Source: Muricauda sp. SCSIO 65647
Lineage (GTDB): Bacteria > Bacteroidota > Bacteroidia > Flavobacteriales > Flavobacteriaceae
DNA length: 64,000 bases
NCBI RefSeq assembly: GCF_021534965.1
Contig: NZ_CP091037.1
Location: 124,001-188,000 of the forward strand
Direction of reading: 5' to 3'
This document shows, piece by piece, positions 8,741-18,019 of the stretch. Within the stretch, counting starts at the first letter, position 1. The number at the start of each line of letters is the position of its first letter. Made by a program: the position numbers and the translations under genes. A model generated the notes under the pieces. The model saw only the letters and a list, made by a program, of their open reading frames with translations, ran no database searches and was not told where the DNA came from.

Positions 8741-10942
8741 ATGGCTAAAACTATCATAATCTCAAATAGACTGCCCGTACAATTGCAAATTAGCAATGGA
8801 ACCATCAATGCAATACCAAGTGTTGGTGGTTTGGCCACAGGAATGAAATCGGTACATCAAGGAGGGGAAAGTCTTTGGATTGGCTGGTCAGGACTAACAG
8901 ATGAGGATATATCTGACGATTTGGGTATTGAAATCGACAAGGCACTTGCCGAGCAAGGCTGTGTTTCGGTCGGTATTACAGAGCAAGAAGTTGATGGCTT
9001 CTACTTCGGATTCAGTAATCGTACGATTTGGCCGCTCTTTCATTATTTTCTGGAATATACCGAGTTTGAGCTTGATTTTTGGGAATCGTATCGAACGGTC
9101 AACCAAAAATTTGCAGATGCCATTGTTTCCCGGTCAAATGAGGGCGATATCATTTGGGTACATGACTATCAATTGATGCTCGTGCCCCAAATGGTAAGAA
9201 AAAAAATGCCCAATGCGACCATAGGGTTCTTTCTGCACATTCCTTTTCCTTCGTATGAGATTTTTAGAACAATGCCTTGGCGTGAAGAGGTTTTGGAAGG
9301 ATTATTGGGTGCCGATCTCATCGGTTTTCATACGTATGACTATGAACGCCACTTTTTGAGCTCAGTACGCAGGTTATTGGGTCTGGAAGTAAGTTTCAAC
9401 GATATCTATGTCGAAAATAGAGTGGTCAAGGTAGATTCGTTTCCCATGGGGATCGATTATCAAAAGTTTAGTGAAGCGGCCACCAGAAAAACGTCAAACG
9501 GCGACAAGAGCGACCTTCAAAAAAAACTGGATCACCATAAGGCCTCAACACCCGATACAAAGCTTATTCTTTCGATTGACCGATTGGATTATAGCAAGGG
9601 CATAGCCAAACGAATCAATGCTTTTGAATATTTCTTGAACAAATATCCTGAGTATAGAGAAAGGGTTCGGTTGATCATCTTGGCCGTACCCTCGCGCTCC
9701 AATGTGCCCCAATACAAGCTTTTGAAGAAAGAAATCGATGAGCTTGTCGGTAGGATCAATGGTGAGCTGGCCACCATAAACTGGACGCCCATTTGGTACT
9801 TCTATCGTTCGCTTCCCTTTGAAAACCTGATCGATCTCTATATCACTTGTGATATTGCATGGTTGACCCCGCTTCGAGATGGTATGAACCTTGTGGCCAA
9901 AGAGTATATAGCCTGCCGTTCTCATAAGGATGGGGTTTTGATCTTAAGTGAAATGGCAGGTTCGGCCTATGAAATGAATGAGGCCTTGCTCATAAACCCC
10001 AATAACTTTGAAGAACAGGCCAACACGTTGAAAAAGGCCATTACCATGCCCAAAGAAGAACAGGCTCTTCGTATAGCCGCCCTTCAAAAAAGACTTAGCC
10101 GATACAATGTTGAAGTATGGGCAAACCAGTTTATGTACACCTTACTGCAACAAGATGAAAGCAGCCCGGCACAGGTAGCCAAAAAAATGGTTCCTGCCTT
10201 GGTAGAGAACATTCAAAAACAGTACAAAAAGGCAAAAAAACGATTGCTCTTCCTTGATTACGATGGTACTTTGGCAGATTTTCACAAAGACCCTCAAATG
10301 GCTTCACCCGATAAGGAATTGTACAACATCTTGGATGCACTCCAAAAGCAACACGGCACAACCTTATTTTTAATCAGTGGCCGAGATACCGAGACCTTTG
10401 GCAGATGGTTCCTTTCGAAAAAATATAACATGGTTGTTGAACATGGGGTATGGATCTCAAGAGGAGGTGAAGATTTTCAATTATTGGAGCGGGTCAAAAA
10501 AGACTGGATGAAAAATATACGCCCGGTACTCGAATCGTTTGTAGATAGAACCCCAGGGTCTTTCATAGAAGAAAAAACGTATTCTTTTGCTTGGCATTAT
10601 AGAAACACCGACCCAGACTTTGGCGAGAAAAGGGCCTCTGAACTCAATACTGTATTGACCAGTCTTATCGGCAATGATGACATCAGTGTGCTGTCTGGCA
10701 ACAAGGTGATGGAAGTCAAGAGCAGTAACGTCAACAAAGGCCGGGCCGCGGTAAGGATTTTGAATGGGGACGCCTATGACTTTGTATTGGCCATTGGGGA
10801 TGACTGGACCGATGAGTTCATGTTTCAACATTTACCAAAAGAGGCCGTTACCATTAAAGTGGGGCTCAAAAAAACCGAAGCGAAATATTTTGTTGAAGGC
10901 CCCCAAAAGGTAAGGGAACTTTTGAAGAAATTCATTGAGTAG
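8741..10942 (+). CDS. Bifunctional trehalose-6-phosphate synthase/phosphatase
   Basis: A 733-residue fusion that makes trehalose from UDP-glucose and glucose-6-phosphate in two steps. Residues 1-470 are a GT20 synthase (ISNRLPV start, GDIIWVHDYQLMLVPQ, SIDRLDYSKG, LRDGMNLVAKEY). Residues ~497-733 are a HAD phosphatase with nucleophile Asp506 in FLDYDGTLADF and the C-terminal acidic motif IGDDWTDEFMF. Both active sites look intact. TPS-TPP fusions of this order occur in Bacteroidota and eukaryotes. The product serves as osmoprotectant or reserve. The next gene starts 3 bases after the stop, so they are probably co-transcribed. Confidence 0.95.
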   Translation: MAKTIIISNRLPVQLQISNGTINAIPSVGGLATGMKSVHQGGESLWIGWSGLTDEDISDDLGIEIDKALAEQGCVSVGITEQEVDGFYFGFSNRTIWPLFHYFLEYTEFELDFWESYRTVNQKFADAIVSRSNEGDIIWVHDYQLMLVPQMVRKKMPNATIGFFLHIPFPSYEIFRTMPWREEVLEGLLGADLIGFHTYDYERHFLSSVRRLLGLEVSFNDIYVENRVVKVDSFPMGIDYQKFSEAATRKTSNGDKSDLQKKLDHHKASTPDTKLILSIDRLDYSKGIAKRINAFEYFLNKYPEYRERVRLIILAVPSRSNVPQYKLLKKEIDELVGRINGELATINWTPIWYFYRSLPFENLIDLYITCDIAWLTPLRDGMNLVAKEYIACRSHKDGVLILSEMAGSAYEMNEALLINPNNFEEQANTLKKAITMPKEEQALRIAALQKRLSRYNVEVWANQFMYTLLQQDESSPAQVAKKMVPALVENIQKQYKKAKKRLLFLDYDGTLADFHKDPQMASPDKELYNILDALQKQHGTTLFLISGRDTETFGRWFLSKKYNMVVEHGVWISRGGEDFQLLERVKKDWMKNIRPVLESFVDRTPGSFIEEKTYSFAWHYRNTDPDFGEKRASELNTVLTSLIGNDDISVLSGNKVMEVKSSNVNKGRAAVRILNGDAYDFVLAIGDDWTDEFMFQHLPKEAVTIKVGLKKTEAKYFVEGPQKVRELLKKFIE

Positions 10943-10945
10943 GCC

Positions 10946-12130
10946 ATGCAAAAGATCCTTTGTTTTTTTATAGGGGCATTTTTCGCCCTTTCCGTATATG
11001 GGCAAGCCGATACCGAGGTATTTCTTTTTGATCTGGATATGAAAAACGGACTGCCGTTATTATCAAATCCTAGAAATGTGTCGAACAATATAGGCTACGA
11101 CAATCAACCTTCATTTTTGCATGATGATACCATACTTTTTTCATCGACAAGGGCCGGTCAAACAGACATTCGCAAAATCGATATTGAAGAAGGTAGTATT
11201 TCTTCATGGATAACCGACACGCCCACAGGCAGTGAATATTCTCCCCTAAAGATTCCGGGCAGAGAAACTATTTCTGCCATTCGCTTAGATTTGGATGGAT
11301 TACAGCGATTGTATGAATATGACCTTAAAACGGGCAGCTCAACGGCACTGCTCGATTTAAAAGTAGGCTATCATGTTTGGTACAATGACCATATAATCGT
11401 CTCTTCGGTGCTCACCGATGGCCGAATGGATCTAGTGGTCAGTAACCTAAAAGATGGTTCGAACCATACGTATCAGAAGAACGTGGGGCGGTCACTGCAT
11501 AAGATTCCCAACTCCGATTTGGTCAGTTATATCAGCAAAGCGAACGATTCATGGCAGATTATGTCGCTAAATCCGGTTTCGGGGGCCACAAAAGTAATTA
11601 CGAACACTTTCAACAAGGCAGAAGATATGTGTTGGCTGAAAGACGGTACCATTCTTATGGGTGCGGGCAAAACAATCGTAAGGTTCGATCCAAAAACCGA
11701 TGTGCAATGGCAACGGCTTATGTATTTTCCTCAGGAAGAGATCAATAACATCACCCGAATAGCCACCAATGGCAGCTCTAACCGATTGGCCTTTGTGGCC
11801 GACGTCTCACCACGTCATATCGTACAAAAACAATTGAATGCCTACAATGCACGTGACATAGACGGCTTTATGGATACGTACTCCGATAATGTAAAACTAT
11901 ACAACTTTCCCAATGAGCTATTTTTGGAAGGCAAGGAAAAAATGAGGCAGCGCTATGCCCGTTTCTTCGAAAATACCCCCGACCTTCATTGTGAGATCAA
12001 AAACCGTATCGTGACGGGCAACAAGGTGATCGACGAAGAGTATATTACTGCAAATGGCACAAATTTTGGCGCTGTCGCCATTTACGAGGTCATAGATGGC
12101 AAGATTGCCAAAGTCACTTTTTTGCGGTAA
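10946..12130 (+). CDS. Secreted TolB-like propeller protein with C-terminal NTF2-like domain
   Basis: A 394-residue protein with a signal peptide ending near YGQ (residue 20). Residues ~35-290 hold repeated WD40/PD40-like strands (PSFLHDDTILFSSTRAG and similar), indicating a beta-propeller. Residues ~295-394 form a separate SnoaL/NTF2-like domain starting QLNAYNARDIDGFMDTY and ending with the typical EVIDGKIAKVTFLR. The start lies 3 bases after the trehalose synthase stop, so it is in that transcript. The function is unknown; a binding or sensing role is a guess. The fusion of these two folds is unusual. Confidence 0.8.
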   Translation: MQKILCFFIGAFFALSVYGQADTEVFLFDLDMKNGLPLLSNPRNVSNNIGYDNQPSFLHDDTILFSSTRAGQTDIRKIDIEEGSISSWITDTPTGSEYSPLKIPGRETISAIRLDLDGLQRLYEYDLKTGSSTALLDLKVGYHVWYNDHIIVSSVLTDGRMDLVVSNLKDGSNHTYQKNVGRSLHKIPNSDLVSYISKANDSWQIMSLNPVSGATKVITNTFNKAEDMCWLKDGTILMGAGKTIVRFDPKTDVQWQRLMYFPQEEINNITRIATNGSSNRLAFVADVSPRHIVQKQLNAYNARDIDGFMDTYSDNVKLYNFPNELFLEGKEKMRQRYARFFENTPDLHCEIKNRIVTGNKVIDEEYITANGTNFGAVAIYEVIDGKIAKVTFLR

Positions 12131-12262
12131 TTTTCCTTCGTGAAATTTTCGCACCATATCAGCCGAATTGAAGCTTTTGTCAATGTAGTGCTTGCATTTG
12201 CAGCTTCGCTGCCCGCAGTATCGGTCGTTAGCAATTCAAATACTTCAATAGTACAAATCTAT

Positions 12263-12291
12263 TTGGTAGGTTTTCCCTCTGGTATTTTTAG
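12263..12291 (+). promoter_or_regulatory. Bacteroidetes-type promoter for the M1 peptidase gene
   Basis: TTG at 12263-12265, a 17-base spacer, then TATTTTTAG at 12283-12291 closely fits the flavobacterial TTG / TAnnTTTG consensus. It lies so near the ATG at 12296 that initiation would fall on or next to that codon. The transcript would therefore be leaderless, or translation would begin at the second Met at 12305. The rest of the 12131-12295 spacer shows nothing else. Confidence 0.5.
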
Positions 12292-12295
12292 ATAA

Positions 12296-13939
12296 ATGAA
12301 GATTATGACAAGAAAGTTTTTTACCATCATACTATTATTGGCAGGTACGGTTTGTTTCGCACAAGATGATTTGGAATATACACGGGATGAATACTTGCGT
12401 GGGAGCATTACGGCAGAACGCGAGTGGTGGGATTTGAATTACTACCATCTCGACATTGAGGTAAAACCAGATGAAAAATTCATCTCAGGAAGCAATACGA
12501 TACGCTACCAGGTACTCGAAGAGAACAAAGTGATGCAAATCGATTTGCAGCCACCCCTTAAAATCGAAAAGATTATACAAGAAGGCAAAACACTTTCTTA
12601 TAAAAAAGCAGGTACCAACGCGTATCACGTACTTCTTGAAGGCCCTCAGAAAAAAGGATCGTTCAACGAAATTGTCGTTCATTATTCCGGCAAGCCACGA
12701 GAAGCGCTCAATGCCCCTTGGGATGGTGGGTTTTCTTGGAAAAAAGACAACAACGCCAACCATTTTGTGGCCACATCTTGCCAAGGGCTCGGTGCCAGTG
12801 TCTGGTGGCCCAACAAAGACCACATGTACGATGAGGTCGACAGCATGGCCATCAGTGTGACCGTACCCAAAAACTTGATGAATGTTTCAAACGGCAGGCT
12901 TAGAAAGGTAGAGGAGAATGGTGATACCAAGACCTATCATTGGTTTGTCGACAGCCCCATCAACAACTATGGGGTCAATGTCAATATCGGTGACTATGTT
13001 CATTTTGGAGAAAAATACCAAGGCGAGAAAGGCGAACTCGATTTCGATTATTATGTGTTGCGCGACAACCTTGAAAAAGCCAAAGAACAGTTCAAACAAG
13101 CCCCTATGATGATGGAAGCTTTTGAACACTGGTTCGGCCCCTACCCCTTCTACGAAGACGGTTTTAAATTGGTAGAGGTACCCTATTTGGGTATGGAGCA
13201 CCAAAGCTCGGTCACTTATGGCAATGGATACCAGAATGGTTATCGTGGAACGGATTTATCAGGCACCGGTTGGGGACTGAAATTCGATTTTATCATCATA
13301 CACGAAGCCGGCCATGAATGGTTCGCCAATAGTATCACCTACAAAGACATTGCCGATATGTGGGTGCATGAAGGTTTTACCGCCTATTCAGAAAACCTGT
13401 ATCTCGATTATCACTTTGGCAAGGAAGCAGCTGCCGATTATGTCATCGGAACGAGAAAAAATATACGAAACGACCAGCCCATCATCGGCAGGTACAATTT
13501 GAACAGAAGGGGTTCGGGCGATATGTACTACAAAGGGGCCAACATCTTGCATACGCTCAGACAATTGATAGAAGATGACGAAAAATGGCGAAAAATATTG
13601 AGAAAGATGAACGAGGTATTCTATCACCAAACCGTCACCACCCAACAAATAGAGCATTTTTTGAGCAAGGAAACAGAAAAAGACCTGTCGGCTTTTTTTA
13701 ATCAATATTTAAGAAGTACAATGATTCCTGTATTAGAGTACCGAATAAAGGGAAAAGCTCTTGAATATAGATATTCTGATGTGGTTGAAGGATTTGATAT
13801 GCCGGTCAAAGTTAAAATTCATGATAGACAGGTATGGCTTTTCCCGAAAACAGAATGGCAACTTTACCAAGATGCCGTCTCGCCACAATCAGAAATTGTA
13901 ATTGACCGCAATTTTTATATCAAAACAAAAGGACTATAA
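12296..13939 (+). CDS. M1 family zinc aminopeptidase-like protein, secreted
   Basis: A 547-residue gluzincin. The zinc site is complete: HEAGHEW with His336, Glu337 and His340, followed after exactly 18 residues by Glu359 in WVHEGFTAYSE. The N-terminal beta-saddle contains the substrate-anchor-like segment YLGMEHQSSVTYG. A signal peptide ends near CFAQ. It is shorter than aminopeptidase N (about 870 residues) because the C-terminal helical domain is missing, as is common in Bacteroidota M1 peptidases. It probably trims peptides in the periplasm. Translation may start at the first Met or at Met4 (12305), which fits the upstream promoter better. Confidence 0.9.
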   Translation: MKIMTRKFFTIILLLAGTVCFAQDDLEYTRDEYLRGSITAEREWWDLNYYHLDIEVKPDEKFISGSNTIRYQVLEENKVMQIDLQPPLKIEKIIQEGKTLSYKKAGTNAYHVLLEGPQKKGSFNEIVVHYSGKPREALNAPWDGGFSWKKDNNANHFVATSCQGLGASVWWPNKDHMYDEVDSMAISVTVPKNLMNVSNGRLRKVEENGDTKTYHWFVDSPINNYGVNVNIGDYVHFGEKYQGEKGELDFDYYVLRDNLEKAKEQFKQAPMMMEAFEHWFGPYPFYEDGFKLVEVPYLGMEHQSSVTYGNGYQNGYRGTDLSGTGWGLKFDFIIIHEAGHEWFANSITYKDIADMWVHEGFTAYSENLYLDYHFGKEAAADYVIGTRKNIRNDQPIIGRYNLNRRGSGDMYYKGANILHTLRQLIEDDEKWRKILRKMNEVFYHQTVTTQQIEHFLSKETEKDLSAFFNQYLRSTMIPVLEYRIKGKALEYRYSDVVEGFDMPVKVKIHDRQVWLFPKTEWQLYQDAVSPQSEIVIDRNFYIKTKGL

Positions 13940-13950
13940 CCAAAACCCCT

Positions 13951-14493
13951 GTGTCGCTCGACCTTCAACCCATTTTAGAAAATGAATTGGTCAAGATCAG
14001 GCCTTTGGCCGTCCCAGATTTCGATAAACTTTATGAAGTGGCCATTGACCCCTTGATCTGGGAACAGCACCAATGCAAAGACCGCTGGAAAAAGGACGTA
14101 TTTCAAGAATTCTTTGCAGAAGCAATAGATTCTAAAGGCGCCTTGATCATTACTGACAAGCATACGGGAAGTATAATCGGTAGTTCGCGTTATAAATTGT
14201 GTGACAAAGATCAAACGACCATAGAAATAGGGTGGACATTTTTATCACGCAATTACTGGGGCGGCACATATAACCATTCAATCAAAATGTTGATGATGGC
14301 CCACGCTTTCACCTATTTTGACAACGTGCTGTTTTATATCGACAAAGACAACCTTCGCTCACAAAAAGCCACTGAGAAATTAGGGGGCCAAAAGATATAT
14401 CAAAGTGATGAAAATGGGCATCTTTGCCATGATGACGAGAATGCGCTTACCTATTGCCTCAATAAAACCAGCTTTCTGAATGGGCAAGTCTAA
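13951..14493 (+). CDS. GNAT family N-acetyltransferase (RimJ/RimL type)
   Basis: A 180-residue acetyltransferase that transfers acetyl from acetyl-CoA to an unknown amine. IRPLAVPDFDKLYEVA is the typical GNAT first strand and helix. TIEIGWTFLSRNYWGGTYN covers the strand 4/CoA-binding region, and NLRSQKATEKLGGQK matches the C-terminal motif of RimJ/RimL-like members. The start codon is GTG at 13951, 11 bases after the M1 peptidase stop, so co-transcription is likely. No substrate can be inferred. Confidence 0.85.
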   Translation: MSLDLQPILENELVKIRPLAVPDFDKLYEVAIDPLIWEQHQCKDRWKKDVFQEFFAEAIDSKGALIITDKHTGSIIGSSRYKLCDKDQTTIEIGWTFLSRNYWGGTYNHSIKMLMMAHAFTYFDNVLFYIDKDNLRSQKATEKLGGQKIYQSDENGHLCHDDENALTYCLNKTSFLNGQV

Positions 14494-14506
14494 ATCTTGG
14501 CAACAA

Positions 14507-17500
14507 CTAGTTGAAATGTACATTCATCAAAGCAATAGGTACACCTCCCCTGTCCTGGCCCTCGATTGGTTTATGCACAAAATATAGGGCCTCCACTTTT
14601 TCATTCAGTGTTTTGTTCAATTGAACAGCCAACGATCCTGAAGGCTGCCCCGGTAAGGGTGCTGGCATGGTTCCTACGCCCAATAGCTGACCATCTACGG
14701 CATCTTTTCTGACCTCAAATTGAAGCCCAACAGTCGGTGGTGCTTGCCAACGTACTGTCAACTCCACATTTTTGACACCGGTCAAATCAATGTCATCAAG
14801 TGCAAACCAACCTTCATTTTCAGGTATGGTCAAAAGGTCCATTCCCCCAAACTTAACGTGAGTAAAACCTTCATTCTTGGTGTCTTTTGAAAAAGTGATC
14901 GTACTGCTTTGCAAATATGCCGATGCGACTCCCGTCAAGGGCGGCGCATTGCCCACGCCCTTATCTGTATAACTGGCGGTCAAGACCATGACATTGGTCC
15001 CCTCTGTCGGGTTGGGCACAAATCTACCTGAGGGGGGCATTGACTTTTCATCAGAAACGTCTCCCGCCAATGATTTTATGTACAAAGCTATCTGTCTAGA
15101 TTCATCTTGGGTAATGGTTGGGTGCGCGGGCATCATCACTTCGCCCCATACACCTGAACCGCCCTCGGTGATTTTCTTTTGTAGATAGGCAAGCGCATCT
15201 TCGCGATCTTTGTACTTGGTGGCAACATCAAAATAGTTTGGGCCGACCGAAGCTTCCCTTTCTTTATGACAAGTCTTACAGTCCATAGACTGGGTAAGGG
15301 CCCTGCCCATTACAGCTGCCGAAACCTGTTGATGGCCCAACGACATGTTCACTTGGTCCATTCCCTCCAAATAATCGACCGACACAAAAATATTGTCAAA
15401 ATCAATGTCTTCAGAACGGTCAGGGTCGGCCACTGATACTTCATACTCAACGGGAACTCCTGCCATGAAGAACGAAGAATTTCCGCCCTTTAAATCAATC
15501 GAGACCAAAGGTCTTGAATTACCCGCGGTGACACGCAGTTGGTCACTGCTCAAAGAACCGCCTTTACCATCCTTTACCTCAACGGTTATCTTGTATTCAC
15601 CAGGTTCTGAATAGGTATGCCGTACTTTGTTTTCGTTAGTTTCGTAGGTTTCGCCATTTCCAAAATTCCAAACGTAACTGATCTCATCGCCTTCGCGGTC
15701 ATGTGCCTCTATCGTGGCAACCACCTCAAGTGGCAACTTTCCTGAGGTCTTGTCGACACTAAAACTATCGATGAGCGGTGGTCGGTTTCCACCATTGTAA
15801 ACGATGTACGACAAACCAGAATCCTCATTCGGGGTAAACCATCCACTCCCATATTCCAACAGATAGACGCGGCCATCATCGCTCATTTCCATATCTATTA
15901 GGTTCTGCACCCTTACCTCAGGGGCAAAAGGTTCCATTTTGTTAAAGGTGCCATCATCGAAAAGGGTAACGGCCATCATCCATCCCCGAATCCATTCATA
16001 AATCAATGGTTTACCATCATAATAGTCGGGAAGCCCTCCACTGGCATACAGGTCGGAATAATACACTGGCCCGGCCATGGCATTTCTGCCACCTGTGCCC
16101 ACCTGCGGAAAATCTTGGGTCGGGGCATATGGGTAATACACCATGGCTGGCTGCGCTGGCGGCAATTCTTGAAGTCCGGTATTGTTTCTACTGTCGTTTA
16201 TCGGTTTCGCTGTGTCGAAGGCATCGCCACTTTCACCCGTCGCATAATCGTAGTCTACATAGGCCCTATTGTCGCCCACAAAAAGCGGCCACCCAAAATT
16301 GCCCGCGGCTCTTGCCTGGCCTACCTCATCATAGCCCCGTGGGCCCCTATCGGGGTTGTCTTCTTGGGCATCTGGGCCCACATCACCCCAATAGAGGTAT
16401 CCATTTTTGGGGTCTACCGATATGCGGTACGGATTACGGTGCCCCATGGTATAGATTTCTGGTCGCGCATTTTCGGTTCCTACGGGGAATAGATTTCCCT
16501 TGGGGATATCATAACTGCCATCTTCATTTACCTTGATGCGCAAAATTTTTCCGCGCAAATCGTTGGTGTTGCCCGAAGAACGGCGTGCATCGTATTGCTC
16601 TTTGCCCGGTAGATCGTTCAAGGGCGCATAGCCCTTATTGACATATTGGGCATTGGGCTCGTCGAATGGTGTCGAGTTGTCACCTGTGGAAACATACAGC
16701 AATCCATCACCTCCAAAAGCGATTGACCCAGCTGTATGGCAACAGATTTCGCGCTGGCTTTCAACCTCTAGAATTACCTGTTCTGAATCAAGGTCAAATT
16801 CCCCATCCCTAAATTTAAACCGCGACAGTCGGTTCACCCATTGATCGCCAGTGGGTGCGTAATAGGCATAGATCCAATGATTGTTCGCATAATCAGGATC
16901 TTTTTGAAGCCCCATCAAACCTTCTTCGACATTCACCCCTGGAGCGTTCAAGGCTTTATGGTACACATCGAGATAGGCCACTTGTGCCAATTCTTTGGTT
17001 TTGTCAGAGTAAAGAAGAATCTCGCCCCTACGTTGCGCTATGAGCACATCGTTATTGGGCAAAACGGCCATTTCAATAGGTTCGAAGAATTCACCCTGAA
17101 CCAGTACTTCTTTGGAAAATCTATCGGCATCGGGCGGTATCTGGGTCGTTGCCTTGTCATAATCGAGCTCTAAATTCTCGCCGATGGCATATTGAATTCC
17201 ACCTAAAAGGTGCTTCAAAAACAATTCTTCGGAAAAGCTTTCATCGGTGTGGCCGCCCGCGGTGTAAAAGGCCCGCCCCCCATCATAGTCATGGTACCAG
17301 CTCATAGGGTGGTAATCACCATTCTCACCACCTTCGTAGGTTGATTCGTCAACGGTCATCAACACATTCACATCAGGGTTCAATTTCTTGAAATTGTAAA
17401 GCTCATCGGTCCGGCGCCAAATGGTATCGGTAAAAAACGCCGTGGCAATGAAGTTTCTATTTTTTATGATAAAGTCAGCCTCAGGCGTGCCGGCCGGATG

Positions 17501-17905
17501 GCTCAAAAATTGACCCCCGACCAATTTGTTGTACCACCCCCAGTCGTATTCGGTGTCAGTGGCCGCATGTATGCCCACAAACCCACCACCCGCCTGAATG
17601 TAGCGTTCAAAGGCAGCTTCTTGCTTGTTATCCAATACATTGCCCGTGGTACTCAGAAAAATGATCGCCGAATATTGTTTTAGGGTCTCATCTGTGAATG
17701 CCCCCGCATTTTTGGTCGTATCGACCTCAAAATTATTTTCAGCGCCCAATTCTTGTAAGGCGGCGATACCCTGGGGAATCGAGGCATGCTCAAATCCCAT
17801 GGTCTTTGAGAAAATCAATACTTTCGGATTTCCAGCGCGTTTTTTTTCGCAACTGGTCGCCAGAAATACGAACAGAACAGGTAATAGGCAGATGACTTTT
17901 TTCAT
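14507..17905 (-). CDS. Five-module lipoprotein: ThuA, sugar dehydrogenase, PKD, cytochrome c, CBM-like
   Basis: A 1132-residue lipoprotein (signal ending FLATSC). Modules in order: a ThuA/glutamine-amidotransferase-like domain (~27-245, starting PKVLIFSKTMGFEH); a GSDH-type soluble glucose/sorbosone dehydrogenase propeller (~260-700, with GDGLLYVSTGDNS and GHRNPYRISVDP); a PKD domain (~715-805, with YVWNFGNGE); a c-type cytochrome with heme motif CKTCH at 876-880 and a candidate axial Met in MMPAH; and a C-terminal carbohydrate-binding-like beta-sandwich (~985-1132). This suggests periplasmic sugar oxidation with electrons passed to the fused heme. The cofactor (PQQ) is inferred from the family. 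It is monocistronic and convergent with the acetyltransferase. Confidence 0.9.
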   Translation of the reverse strand: MKKVICLLPVLFVFLATSCEKKRAGNPKVLIFSKTMGFEHASIPQGIAALQELGAENNFEVDTTKNAGAFTDETLKQYSAIIFLSTTGNVLDNKQEAAFERYIQAGGGFVGIHAATDTEYDWGWYNKLVGGQFLSHPAGTPEADFIIKNRNFIATAFFTDTIWRRTDELYNFKKLNPDVNVLMTVDESTYEGGENGDYHPMSWYHDYDGGRAFYTAGGHTDESFSEELFLKHLLGGIQYAIGENLELDYDKATTQIPPDADRFSKEVLVQGEFFEPIEMAVLPNNDVLIAQRRGEILLYSDKTKELAQVAYLDVYHKALNAPGVNVEEGLMGLQKDPDYANNHWIYAYYAPTGDQWVNRLSRFKFRDGEFDLDSEQVILEVESQREICCHTAGSIAFGGDGLLYVSTGDNSTPFDEPNAQYVNKGYAPLNDLPGKEQYDARRSSGNTNDLRGKILRIKVNEDGSYDIPKGNLFPVGTENARPEIYTMGHRNPYRISVDPKNGYLYWGDVGPDAQEDNPDRGPRGYDEVGQARAAGNFGWPLFVGDNRAYVDYDYATGESGDAFDTAKPINDSRNNTGLQELPPAQPAMVYYPYAPTQDFPQVGTGGRNAMAGPVYYSDLYASGGLPDYYDGKPLIYEWIRGWMMAVTLFDDGTFNKMEPFAPEVRVQNLIDMEMSDDGRVYLLEYGSGWFTPNEDSGLSYIVYNGGNRPPLIDSFSVDKTSGKLPLEVVATIEAHDREGDEISYVWNFGNGETYETNENKVRHTYSEPGEYKITVEVKDGKGGSLSSDQLRVTAGNSRPLVSIDLKGGNSSFFMAGVPVEYEVSVADPDRSEDIDFDNIFVSVDYLEGMDQVNMSLGHQQVSAAVMGRALTQSMDCKTCHKEREASVGPNYFDVATKYKDREDALAYLQKKITEGGSGVWGEVMMPAHPTITQDESRQIALYIKSLAGDVSDEKSMPPSGRFVPNPTEGTNVMVLTASYTDKGVGNAPPLTGVASAYLQSSTITFSKDTKNEGFTHVKFGGMDLLTIPENEGWFALDDIDLTGVKNVELTVRWQAPPTVGLQFEVRKDAVDGQLLGVGTMPAPLPGQPSGSLAVQLNKTLNEKVEALYFVHKPIEGQDRGGVPIALMNVHFN

Positions 17906-18019
17906 AGTCCAATAATAATTCCCTTTTTGTGCAAAAACAAATAGTATATTTTCATTTTCTTCAAAATTTATGGCATATTCATTATGAAAAGGCTGCTATC
18001 AAAAATGTAACGACTCGGA

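Noticed and set aside
16006-16536. 176-residue open frame on the plus strand inside the ThuA/dehydrogenase gene
   Set aside because: It lies antisense to a well-supported coding region, its product is low-complexity in His, Arg and Pro, and it shows no domain.
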